From assembly GCA_004565275.1 (NCBI GenBank), contig SDOX01000016.1:859989-923988 (forward strand): a stretch of DNA of 64,000 nt. Reading direction: 5' to 3'. The DNA comes from Nannochloropsis salina CCMP1776. Taxonomy: Eukaryota > Sar > Eustigmatophyceae > Eustigmatales > Monodopsidaceae. The notes beneath the pieces were generated by a model. The model saw nothing but the letters and a program-made list of their open reading frames with translations. It had not been told where the DNA came from and ran no database searches. Below are positions 31,253 through 41,626 of the stretch, one piece after another. Position 1 is the first letter of the stretch, and each line of letters begins with the position of its first letter. Made by a program: the position numbers and the translations under genes.

Positions 31253-34200
31253 TCATATCTTTTTTCCATTAGTAAGTTTAGAGCCTCTAATGCCTTGTTT
31301 GTCCTTGACGACCACCTGTCGCACATCATCGAAAAAAAAACAGAACAGGACAAAGAATTAGTCAGTCGAAAACCACAAATTGTCTCTCACCACCTCACCA
31401 CGTCCTCCCCACGAAAAATGCGTACCTCTATATGTACGCCCGCGCTGCAGTTACGGAGGGAGCCACCGTCATATTGTACGGGAATCAGCAGCCGCTGGTC
31501 CTCGGGTGCATTTGCCGAAATGTACACTTTCATCTTGTAGCGGAGAGAATCTCGCTCCTGCAGCGTCACAGGCTCGAGGATGACACGGTCACCGTCGAGA
31601 TAAGGCGTCACACGTGGCATTTTCAGCGTATTGCGACTGCTCACGTATGTAACACCGGGCGGGAGGAATGCGATGAGCCTGGCGTCGGTGACAGCCGTCG
31701 ACCGGGTGCTTCGGACGACGATCCGGATGTTGAGAGACTTGCCAGGGCGCACGTACTTAGGCAGCCTCTTGGCCCTCATGGTGACAGCATTGCAGGAAGG
31801 AACCTGAGGGGAAGGCAAGAGTGCAGTAGGGGAAATGAGCGTACTGGCTATCGCATCTTGACGTGTCTGTCTTTCAGGTACTAACTTTATGCCAATGACA
31901 CAATTTGACATATATACGGCTTCATAATGCACTCGACTATCTATTCTGCTACGTTATGGGCCCTCTTTCTGTACATATTAATGCCGTTCCCTGATTGCCT
32001 GGGCTTTTCTCTGCCTCTCTGTCCGCTGTTCCCTTGCAAGCATGCTTTTTTAGTACCGAGTGATAAGCAGTCAGCCCTTACACACCATAAGTTCCACCCA
32101 CCACACTCCCACGTACCATGACTGAATTTCTAACGACGATAGGAACTTGGGTACTTTCGTATAGAGAGCATGTATGCATGTGGAAGGAATCAAGAATGAG
32201 CGATTGAGAAAGCAAAGTCACCTTGAACAAAAGTCACCCCCTCTTGCTTACCAAGACTCATAGCAGAGACACTGTCCCCTGAATATGGCGAAAAAGAACG
32301 TAGGTAAAAAACCAGCAAAGAGACAAGTCTCGTAACATGCCTCCAAAGAGTCTACAGGGCCAAACCCGTGACGCGTCGTGAAGAAATCGGAAATGCCGAC
32401 GGATTTCCTTTCAAGCTCCCGCTGGCGCGACATGCCGCTAGTGATGCGGGACTGAGTTAATCGCACCTCATCACAAGGGCGATTCTCCCCAACATTGACA
32501 AAAAATGAGAAGTTTCCCGAGATAGGGATCACTCTAGATCTTTCAGAAGGACGTGCAGATGGAGCAATGCTAGGGGCCGCAGTTGACGCATTCAAAGATA
32601 CGGTAGGAGCTGACGTCGGCCTTGCAGTAGGTACGATCGTCGCGCCTGCGGTAGGAAGTGAGGTCGAAGCCGCGGTAGGCGCCGCCGTCGGTGTCTCTGC
32701 TGCCGTCGGTGCCTCGGTGGGAAGTCCTGTCGGTGCTACGGTAGGAGCTGACGTCGGCCTTGCAGTAGGTACGATCGACGCGCCTGCGGTAGGAAGTGAG
32801 GTCGAAGCCGCGGTAGGCGCCGCCGTCGGTGTCTCTGCTGCCGTCGGTGCCTCGGTGGGAAGTCCTGTCGGTGCTACGGTAGGAGCTGACGTCGGCCTTG
32901 CAGTAGGTACGATCGTCGCGCCTGCGGTAGGAAGTGAGGTCGAAGCCGCGGTAGGCGCCGCCGTCGGTGTCTCTGCTGCCGTCGGTGCCTCGGTGGGAAG
33001 TCCTGTCGGTGCTACGGTAGGAGCTGACGTCGGCCTTGCAGTAGGTACGATCGTCGCGCCTGCGGTAGGAAGTGAGGTCGAAGCCGCGGTAGGCGCCGCC
33101 GTCGGTGTCTCTGCTGCCGTCGGTGCCTCGGTGGGAAGTCCTGTCGGTGCTACGGTAGCTGCAGCGGTGGGAGCCACAGGTATAGATGTGGCGCAGGCAG
33201 GACCTCCTAGATCTCGAGTGGAATTGACAGGTCCTGTCGTAGAAAAGCCTGGAATGACCGTCTGACTTCCGGTGGCAGTATTGACGACATACCAGTTGTC
33301 CGTCGACAAACTGCTCGGATCGTACTCTTGTCCATACAATGTATTGTACTCACAGTCGAAGGAGAGCTGGAGGGACAGACCAGCGCTGGAGATGTTGATG
33401 AATGTAAGGCTAGAAGCAGAGGTGGCAAGCCCGTTCCCCAAAGCAGGGACGCGGAAAAGAGCACCTGATTGAGGCACACCGTACAAGTCCCCGTTGGTTT
33501 GATCGATCGCAATATCACCAAAGCGCATATCATCATCCACACACGGCGATGAAAGAAGTCGCTTCACTACATTTGCAGTTCCGTTTGGATCATCATTTGC
33601 ATCGTAAGTGATAGGGGCGAAGTTGATTTCACATCGTGCGACAGTGATCCATGTGAAATAGTCCGTACCATTGAATGTATACATGGCAGCATTCATCGGA
33701 AGGGCTTCATTTCCAAGGAGTGTCACCAGAGGCGTGACCTGATAGTAGGCGCCTGTGATTTGTTTCCAGACATACAAGCCACTCTCCGTGGCATTAGAGC
33801 CCTGGTAGAGCCAGTACAAGAGGCTTCTATTCGAGTCGAAGGCGGCAGCATTGCTGCCTCTATAAGTAGTCAGAGTGGTGTTCATCACGGTGCCGGCGGT
33901 CTTGAAATAGGGGTCGTATCGAACTATGTCGTTGTCATCATTGATGCCATATATATAGGCTGGAGCTTGAGTAGGCGCCGCCGTCGGTGTCTCTGCTGCC
34001 GTCGGTGCCTCTGTGGGAAGTCCTGTCGGTGCTACGGTAGCTGCAGCGGTGGGAGCCACAGGTAGAGATGTGGCGCAGGCAGGACCTCCTAGATCTCGAG
34101 TGGAATTGACAGGTCCTGTCGTAGAAAAGCCTGGAATGACCGTCTGACTTCCGGTGGCAGTATTGACGACATACCAGTTGTCCGTCGACAAACTGCTCGG

Positions 34201-34920
34201 ATCGTACTCTTGTCCATACAATGTATTGTACTCACAGTCGAAGGAGAGCTGGAGGGACAGACCAGCGCTGGAGATGTTGATGAATGTAAGGCTAGAAGCA
34301 GAGGTGGCAAGCCCGTTCCCCAAAGCAGGGACGCGGAAAAGAGCACCTGATTGAGGCACACCGTACAAGTCCCCGTTGGTTTGATCGATCGCAATATCAC
34401 CAAAGCGCATATCATCATCCACACACGGCGATGAAAGAAGTCGCTTCACTACATTTGCAGTTCCGTTTGGATCATCATTTGCATCGTAAGTGATAGGGGC
34501 GAAGTTGATTTCACATCGTGCGACAGTGATCCATGTGAAATAGTCCGTACCATTGAATGTATACATGGCAGCATTCATCGGAAGGGCTTCATTTCCAAGG
34601 AGTGTCACCAGAGGCGTGACCTGATAGTAGGCGCCTGTGATTTGTTTCCAGACATACAAGCCACTCTCCGTGGCATTAGAGCCCTGGTAGAGCCAGTACA
34701 AGAGGCTTCTATTCGAGTCGAAGGCGGCAGCATTGCTGCCTCTATAAGTAGTCAGAGTGGTGTTCATCACGGTGCCGGCGGTCTTGAAATAGGGGTCGTA
34801 TCGAACTATGTCGTTGTCATTGTTGATGCCATATATATAGGCTGGAGCTTGAGCCAAGGCTACTGGAAAGACGAGCGCCAACGCGGATAGGGTAAAATGT
34901 AGCGTCCTCGAATACCACAT
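31253..34920 (-). CDS. Secreted mucin-like surface protein with tandem propeller domains
   Basis: I propose four exons: 34920-32252, 32153-32117 (37 nt), 31803-31426 and 31315-31253. All join in phase and give 1,048 aa. Residues 1-23 form a signal peptide (ending VALAQA). Two nearly identical domains of about 260 residues follow (about 24-287 and 318-580), each with YIYGIN-DNDIVRYDPYF, MNAAMYTFNGTDYF and GDIAIDQTNGDLYGVP. They look like beta-propellers of the DUF6923/LSDV kind. Next comes a Pro/Thr/Ala-rich stretch (about 580-785) made of 46-residue repeats, probably O-glycosylated. A Cys-containing module follows (EACYETCLFAGF, GQCLCYES), resembling a WSC/apple-type fold. Last is a beta-sandwich-like domain (LPPGVTYVSS, LQERDSLRYKMKVYISA), similar in style to DUF11. 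It is likely a cell-wall or surface adhesin. The gene stands alone in an AT-rich island. Confidence 0.78.
32602..33153. repeat. 138-bp minisatellite, four copies, coding
   Basis: Unit starts are at about 32602, 32740, 32878 and 33016, spaced exactly 138 bp. The copies are almost identical (one has atcgacgcg where the others have atcgtcgcg). 138 is divisible by three, so each unit encodes 46 residues of the Pro/Thr-rich stalk. Confidence 0.93.
33089..33970. repeat. 882-bp tandem duplication, copy nearer the 3' end
   Basis: This is directly followed by a second copy at 33971-34852. The two copies differ at only a few bases that I could see (for example ggtatagat versus ggtagagat). 882 is divisible by three, so the duplication keeps the frame. 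Confidence 0.95.
33971..34852. repeat. 882-bp tandem duplication, copy nearer the 5' end
   Basis: Tandem partner of 33089-33970. It encodes the first propeller domain and a short Pro/Thr linker. Confidence 0.95.
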
Positions 34921-36100
34921 TTTGCTAATGAATCTATTATGTGTATATGATTGCGGTTTAAATGAAAAAAATAGAAAAGAGATTTCTCGAGCCGTTTCAT
35001 TGCGAAGATTTGATCACAAATGTCCAGGGCCTTGGCCTTGAGTCTGTACATTTTCAACGTGCATACAAATGCATACACACATGTTTGTAATGTAGTAATG
35101 TGTGATCATCTTCGTCTGATAAATATAAAGAACGATGTATGGGCCAAAGTCGTCTGGAAGCAGGGATACTGTTAGGGTTACATTGTTATGTTTTTCACCG
35201 CTGTCAGATACTGACGCTCGGGCCAAGGCTACAGGAAGGAGGACCACTCTAGTAGCAAAAAGAAATGGAAATATTCTGAAACAAAATTCGCTTCATCTTG
35301 CAGCAGTGTAGCTGTATGTATGGCCCAGGTATATACATAAAATATCTCCCGAAAACCTCCCCCATGTACAGGTGAACACAAAAGGTGGTCTGTCATCGAA
35401 TCTTAAATATGGCTCTTCCATACACTACTTGGTCTATACAATGTACCTTCTTAATAAAGAAATGGGCTTTTCTCAAAAGAACAGATCGGCGGTGGTGTGG
35501 CATAGGGCGTACTTGCCAAGAACGCCCCAACGACTTAATGGGCCAACGTCTGCTTTCGGGGGAAAACGAGGTGTCTTCAGAGAATATTCGACTTTCGGAA
35601 ATAGGGCGAGAATATTCGAGCTAAGTATTTTTACTCTTCGTGCCGTATATTTTTCAACAAATTACAGAGAATACCTTCTTAATGTTGTGTTTAGGGCTAT
35701 TTCTTTTCTATTATCTGTATACGCTTTAACATTTCTTGGAACAAGATTCGGACCAACGGCCGACGACGCTTGGTAAATGTTTTTTTCATAACTGAATTTT
35801 CAAAAAAATGGAATCTGGGCAGGAATCCAGCCTCTCGGCCCGAAACCGTAAAGACGATAGCCTTGTAGTGTTTGCGCCCTTCATAATGTTTTGAATGAAT
35901 GTTATTATGAAAAACTATACAGTAACGCGAAAGCCCAATGCATTCCATTCGAAAAAATCAAAGGGACCACAGGGCCCATGTTTCGTTCTTTATGGGTAAT
36001 CGGTAGGGAGCGTGGAGATTCCCGCCTTCTACCGTTGGAACCTCGGATTAGCGTCCCCTTTCATGTTTTTGGAAGTGTAAATGATCAACATAGGAGGAAA
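34921..36100. other. Upstream region of the surface-protein gene
   Basis: An AT-rich interval that should hold the promoter. A 134-codon plus-strand frame at 35372-35776 has no domain. Part of it (about 35020-35610) is weakly similar to 37790-37985, as expected if the 5' flank was duplicated along with the gene. Confidence 0.45.
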
Positions 36101-36722
36101 GAGTGCTGAGCTGGGGGAAAATATTGAAATATGATGTCGCCCCAGGACGCATGCTGGATATAAACTGTGGGAAAATGGGGAGAGGAAACATTGAAAAGGA
36201 AGGAGAAAAATAAGTAGAGCGAGGGAGACGAAAAGAAAACGGAGAGGCTCACCAGAGAGATGCGAGAGCTTCAAGCAGATAGAATGAAGAGGCAGCAGGA
36301 AAAAAGGAGGATGGATCTAGAGGAGAATGGCTTCTCCCTTCGACTCTTTCATCATCCGGCGTCCGGCGCAACGGCACTACGTTGTGTCATTAGCGACTGC
36401 TTTGTCGTCGTGTTAGGATTATGTAAGATATGAACAGAATTTTTAATGCAAACAGGGACGATGCGAATGTAGAAGTTAAGTACGACATCAATAAAGAAGG
36501 ACAAGACAAAAGGCGGGAGAAGCAAAAGGATACCAATTGTAAGAGGAGGAACGAGAGGGAAAAAATTGAAGCTAAGATGGACAAGCAAGCGGGAAGAAAG
36601 GTGGCAAAGAGAAAGATCAGACGCACAAGAAGGACTGGAATGTAGTAACAGCACAAAGGAAAAAGTGGTAAACACGAGCGAGGTTAAGAGAATGACAAAC
36701 GACCGCATTTCACAAAGAGGAT

Positions 36723-36945
36723 GAAATGACCTCCTTCTTTGTGTAGCATGAAAAACTAACAAAACAAGGACGTGGTGAGAATTCACGAACCTTTGGTCAT
36801 GCATCTACTGAAGCCTGACAAGAACTGTCCTCCCAGGATGACGTTATGTCATGCTTCAGTAGATGCATGAATAAAGCCTCGTAAATTCCCACCACGTCCT
36901 TGTTTTGTTAGTTTTCTTATGCTACACAAAGAAGAAGGTCATTTC
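36723..36945. repeat. Long inverted repeat (about 97-bp arms)
   Basis: The left arm 36723-36819 is nearly the reverse complement of the right arm 36848-36945. Arm landmarks are gaaatgacc, aaaacaaggacgtggtg and atgcatctactgaagc. The spacer is about 28 bp. On one strand it could fold into a long hairpin. Confidence 0.88.
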
Positions 36946-37132
36946 GACACGGAGAGCATAACATATCTCCTCTACCTTTCCTCCCAGGATGACATTATGT
37001 CAGGCTTCAGTAGATGCATGACTAAAGCCTCGTAAATTCCCACCACGTCCTTGTTTTGTTAGTTTTCTTATGCAAAACAAAGAAGGAGGTCATTTCGACA
37101 CGGAGAGCATAACACATTTCCTCTACCTTTCC
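36830..37132. repeat. 151-bp tandem direct repeat
   Basis: The copy starting at ctcccaggatgacgtta (36830) recurs at 36981 (ctcccaggatgacatta) and runs for about 150 bp with few changes. The right arm of the inverted repeat lies inside the first copy. Confidence 0.88.
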
Positions 37133-38000
37133 TCCAACGCGCAGAGCCACCACTCCAACATGTATTCAAATGACTTGCTTTAAAGCCCCGCGTGATACAT
37201 AGATTCAACCACGCGTGAAGACTTCAGATTGTAGCTATACATCACATTTACTTGAGGGTATATCCCTCATTTATTCTTGCACACATAAATCGTCTTTGAG
37301 TTGCATACTTTATACACCTCGGCATACTTTACACACCTCGTATCCATTTCCCATTGTTAACAATATAGCCACCTGAGTGTAAATCTTCTACTGCCCCTCA
37401 TTTGTCCTTGACAATTACTTGTCGCACATCATCGGAAATTGAAGCAGAACAGGACAAAGTATTAGTCAGTCGAAGACCACACCAACTGTCTCTCACCACC
37501 CCACCGCGTTCACCCAAGGAACGTAACGTACCTCTACATGTACTCACGCGCTCCATTTCGGAGGGTGGCACCGTCACATTGTACGAGTATTATGATTTAT
37601 ACGTGATAGTCCATATCGTTGAAAGGTTTCATTTCCAAGGAGTGTCACCAGAGATATAATCTGGTAGTAGGCGCCTGTGGTTTGTTTCCAGACATACAAG
37701 TCATTCTTTGTAGCATTAGAGCCCTGGTAGAGCCAGTAAAAAAGGCTTCAAGTGAAAGATTTCTTAAATCCTTTTTTCACAAAGATTCGATTACACGACT
37801 GCAAGGGTCTTGGATCTGTACAATTGCAGTGGGCGCACTTGTAGATGTACAATATTATAATATCTGCAATCTTTTCTGTCTATAGTTTTTAAAGAATGGT
37901 GTAGGTGCTGTAATCTGTATAATGGGCCAGTGCCTGCGTTTGGTGACGGACGAGGTGTCCGGGAGGAAAATACGGTCTTCCCCACTCCGGACTTTTAAAT

Positions 38001-39901
38001 ACTGCGCAAATGTGCCCTTCAAGATGTCACTTGAAATATGTTATTAGAATCTTCTTAGACCCAGGGCACAGCTCAATTATTTGACATCTATCATTTGCAA
38101 CACAAGCTACGAAAAGCGTCAGCGATTATGCTGGATTGGACGAGAGACCTGAACTAAATTTTCATATTTAAGCTTCAGAAAGCTGGAGTGTTATCAATGC
38201 GCTGTGATAGCATTAGCAAGCTGATATAGCGCATACACTACATTCGCACAAAAATAAGAGTTTAAATCCAATTGTTTTTTGGTAAGCCTTTCCTCTACTT
38301 CACTGTCGAAAGATGGGGTTCCGGGAAAACTAGATTCGGTGCCACTTACTACCTTGACTGATTTTAGTTTCATGACAGCAAATAAATAGAGCTACCACTT
38401 TTGTGATGGTCGAGAACAAACCAATCAGGCGCTAGAAAGCATGTCGCAAATTATGGGGGGAAAAGAAGCACGCGACGACATTGGTTCCGTTGCGGTTTTT
38501 TTCGGCATTAGCGCACACCTCTGTCAACGGTCGTGTTAAAATTGAACATGATCTTCCGGTGTTGAAGCACGCAATGTAATCTCTAAGTGATCGTGAGTGA
38601 TAAAATAATGATGAAGTCACAGAACGTCCATGAAATATATGGATTCAACATGCATGGTCGATAGCAAATTAGTATCCGGTCTCTTCATCCTTTCCCTTGC
38701 TATCTCCGAGCTGGTCATTGTTTTTCTCGGAGACAAAGTCTCTCCTGATTTCACTGTTGTTCAGGCGCCGCAGTCGCCTTCGTGCAGGTGTAAGCGTCGA
38801 AGCCATACTTCATTTTCCCCCCCTTCCTATTTATGCATCACGCAACAAAATTGAGTGGGAAACATAATATTCTTTGGTCACATGATATGCTATCCAAGAG
38901 CCTCCGCGATGTGATTCCTAAACACGTGCTTTGTTTTCTCATGAATAACCCCTTATCAAGTAATTTCTTGCCCTTATCCAAACAATCTTCACGTCAAGTG
39001 TGAGTTTTCGATCCACCCTTTCATTGTCTGTTCTTAATTCCCTATGAGTATTTCCTGCGACTTGCACCGGCAACTTCAGCTTTTGCTTTTATTCCATCTT
39101 CGTACCATTGTCTTTTATCCTCACAAAAACGTCTTCCTCATGGGTATATATTTTTCTCATTTTTAAAATAATTTGACCCAATTAGGCTGTACCCTTTTTC
39201 ACTTCTGCCTTCTCTTTCTTCCTTTCCCCTTACTTCATAAACATTTCGTATCATCGGCACCGTCCAAACCAGCGACACCGTCCCACCATCAAGGTATCAC
39301 TGATGGCTTTTTTCATAAAAGTATGAATTAAAACTGAGTATTGTCATACTTAAATGGAGGACAGGATAGCAGGCACTTCAAAATCGAATTTACTTCAGGC
39401 AACAATAATGGCACAATCTAAATGGAAAAAATACAACATCCATCGATAATAGATGATGGCATGGCAACATACCTTAAAAATATGCTTTCAGCCGCTATTC
39501 CTGAAGTAACGTCACAAATTCGGCGTCTACTCAATACTGTCGTCTGAGATAGAATTTGACGTATTTCGGCCTATTACATAATAAGCCGACGAAACAACAA
39601 GAAGACCGTTGTCGGCAAGCTCCGAAGAAATATTTGTCCTTCAGTCATGAGCTAGGTACAAGAGTTTTAGAATCGACACTCGATATGACTGGAAAAGGCG
39701 AGGGAAACAGAGGGCTGGCAGGCTGGTGTGGACGCTTATTTCGCGCGATTTTCGTTTCTGCATGCACCTCCCCCCTCCTTTCCCGCCGCATGCTGCACCC
39801 GCCTGGGCTGCTTTATTCGGCTTCGTTATATACAGTGCCGTCTCTTTTTCGAAGGAATGCAATGTTAAAATATACTGACACTTGCAACCCTTTTTCACAG
39901 C
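38001..39901. other. AT-rich region, no supported gene
   Basis: About 1.9 kb with no conserved open frame. A 117-codon plus-strand frame ending near 39909 overlaps the next gene's start and has no domain. No repeats were noticed. Confidence 0.45.
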
Positions 39902-40801
39902 ATGCGTGAGCGTTGTCGCTCATCGACAGCACCTTTTCCCCGGTTTGCCTGTCTTCCCTCTCCGTTGCCCGGAAAGCGCACTCAACACACCGCTTCCCCT
40001 ACTCCTCCTTCCTCTGCGAAGCGCAAGAGTTTGAAAGCGCGCCAAAACTCTTTCAGCTCTCCCTCTTCGCCACGCGAAATGTTTTCTTCTTCCTCCTCGT
40101 CGCCTGTCTCAGCCTGTTCGCCTTCCTCTGTCCTCGAAAGGAAGAGGTCAAGACGTGACACCTCCCCCTCCGCTTCTTCCTCTTCCTCTTCTCATCTGCG
40201 TCCGAAATCAAAAATCATTAAGTCCGCCGTCGAGTGTTTCACGGATGATAGCAACGCCACCTATCTACCGTGCAAAGGCAAGCGGGCTGACGGTGCCTCA
40301 TGCCAGCGCAAAGCCAAAAGTGACTGTGCCTTCGGATGCTGCTTGAACTGTTGTAGGAAGCGGTGCGACGAAAGCGCCATAGATAGCATGGCCGCTGTGT
40401 CGCCCTTCTCTGCTTGTCCTGTGCATGCGAAGCTGCACCAGCAAAGGAAAGAGGAAGAAGCTCTGCTTGCCCAGCCTATCACGGCACAGACGAGTGAAAA
40501 TCGGTGGGGTGGCAAAGAGTCGCGGATGCGAGTCGAAGACGGTCTTTACAAAGAAAGCTCGATCGAGTGGGTGGGAGACACGGTGGTAATTTTTTCGTTG
40601 CGGGATTTCTTACGGTCTTCAAAATGGTGCAAAGACGCCTTGGAACAAGGGTTGCGGAGACGGAGGATGAGAAGGAGTGCGGGCGCAGAAGGAAAAGAGG
40701 GAGGGAGGAAAATGGAAACAGGGGGAGGGGTAGAGGCTAGGAGGACGAGATTCGAAGGAAAAATCAAGCAACTGATTTTGAAAGCAGGATTGGACATTTA
40801 G
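39902..40801 (+). CDS. Small Cys-rich, probably zinc-binding protein
   Basis: A 299-aa protein starting at ATG 39902. The N-terminal third is Ser/Pro/Arg-rich. A compact cluster follows at about residues 120-180: CKGKRADGASCQRKAKSDC, then FGCCLNCCRKRC and, after a spacer, CPVHAKLH. The spacing (C..GxxCxxKAxxDC....CxxCC...C...C-x2-H) resembles the RING-like finger of plant SHI/STYLISH proteins and Cys clusters in some tRNA-modifying enzymes, but I cannot decide between these. The C-terminal part has a short hydrophobic/charged segment (DTVVIFSLRDFLRSSKWCKD) and a basic tail. It sits at the right border of the AT-rich island. The molecular function is unknown. Confidence 0.6.
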   Translation: MRERCRSSTAPFPRFACLPSPLPGKRTQHTASPTPPSSAKRKSLKARQNSFSSPSSPREMFSSSSSSPVSACSPSSVLERKRSRRDTSPSASSSSSSHLRPKSKIIKSAVECFTDDSNATYLPCKGKRADGASCQRKAKSDCAFGCCLNCCRKRCDESAIDSMAAVSPFSACPVHAKLHQQRKEEEALLAQPITAQTSENRWGGKESRMRVEDGLYKESSIEWVGDTVVIFSLRDFLRSSKWCKDALEQGLRRRRMRRSAGAEGKEGGRKMETGGGVEARRTRFEGKIKQLILKAGLDI

Positions 40802-41626
40802 ATCTTCAGCTGATTTGATACAAGGCGCGTGAGCAGGGGAGGTAGCCGAGGGAATAGAAGATATGGTATCACGACCCCACGATATGCAACTCGAATAGCA
40901 CACACAAGAGATAGGCACAAAGTGGTAGCTGTGTGCGAGAAGCTTATCAATCAATGCAAAAGTAGAGTAATCAAACCTCTCGAAAACGGGTCTTAGTTTT
41001 TTACTTCATGCTTTAGTGAGTGCACTGACCGGCGAATATGTATGCACAGGACCAAAATACACAATTATGTACTGTGTAGAAGAATGGCTAGATAACATGC
41101 ACGAAAACAACCTCCGTTCATATCATTTTGGCAGCAAAGATGGGGAAACATCCAGAGGACAGGCGTACATGGAGGAGGCTCTGGGCGGAAGTCGAAATAG
41201 GCACCTCCCCGCCGTGTGTTTCACGCGTCGTTCACATCGTTACTGCACTAAGTATCTCCTTCCTGCCTGCCTCCTCGCCCTCGTCATTGCCTTCGGATGT
41301 ACCTCCCCCACTTTTCCCACCACACTCTGTGCCATTATTATGTTCCATTGTCTCCTCCACCGGAACTATCCGTCACCAACCCTAGATCACCCACTATAAT
41401 CCTCCCTTTCCTTCTCAGGCTATCCCGACACACTGAGACTCTTATCCTTTTTCTGTTCCATCCATCAAAGCCTACATTTTCCTCCCCTCTTCCTCTCTCT
41501 CTCTCTCTTTTGTCTCTCTCTCTCTCTTTCTCTTCTCCCTTGGAGGAACTTCCCGACCTAGGCCATGTGCGCCTTTCTCAAGGAAATCGAAGCTCTGATC
41601 TCCAAACCTGCAAATGGATTCCTACC
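40802..41626. other. Intergenic region with (CT)n tract
   Basis: Lies between the zinc-finger gene and the 3' end of the kinase gene. No gene is supported. It contains a dinucleotide CT/TC tract at about 41490-41535. Confidence 0.45.

Larger units (their letters stand above)
36140..38000 (-). pseudogene. Degenerate, internally deleted copy of the surface-protein locus
   Basis: Segments in the same order and orientation as 30480-35610 can be matched by eye. 36560-36690 matches 30640-30750; 36850-37140 matches 30830-30990; 37170-37440 matches 31010-31340 (the last exon and its intron); 37527-37600 matches the end of exon 3; 37618-37752 matches the propeller-coding sequence near 33700 and 34590; and 37790-37985 matches the 5' flank. 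The Pro/Thr repeat, the Cys module and most propeller sequence are missing, so this is a remnant with large internal deletions and no usable reading frame. It is a relic of a host gene; no transposon features were seen. Confidence 0.72.

Noticed and set aside
32602-33153. CRISPR-like array
   Set aside because: Repeats are 138 bp without distinct spacers, keep a reading frame and encode a Pro/Thr stalk.
36723-36945. Terminal inverted repeats of a DNA transposon
   Set aside because: The arms are only 28 bp apart, enclose no coding sequence, have no target-site duplication that I can see, and match the neighbouring duplicated block.
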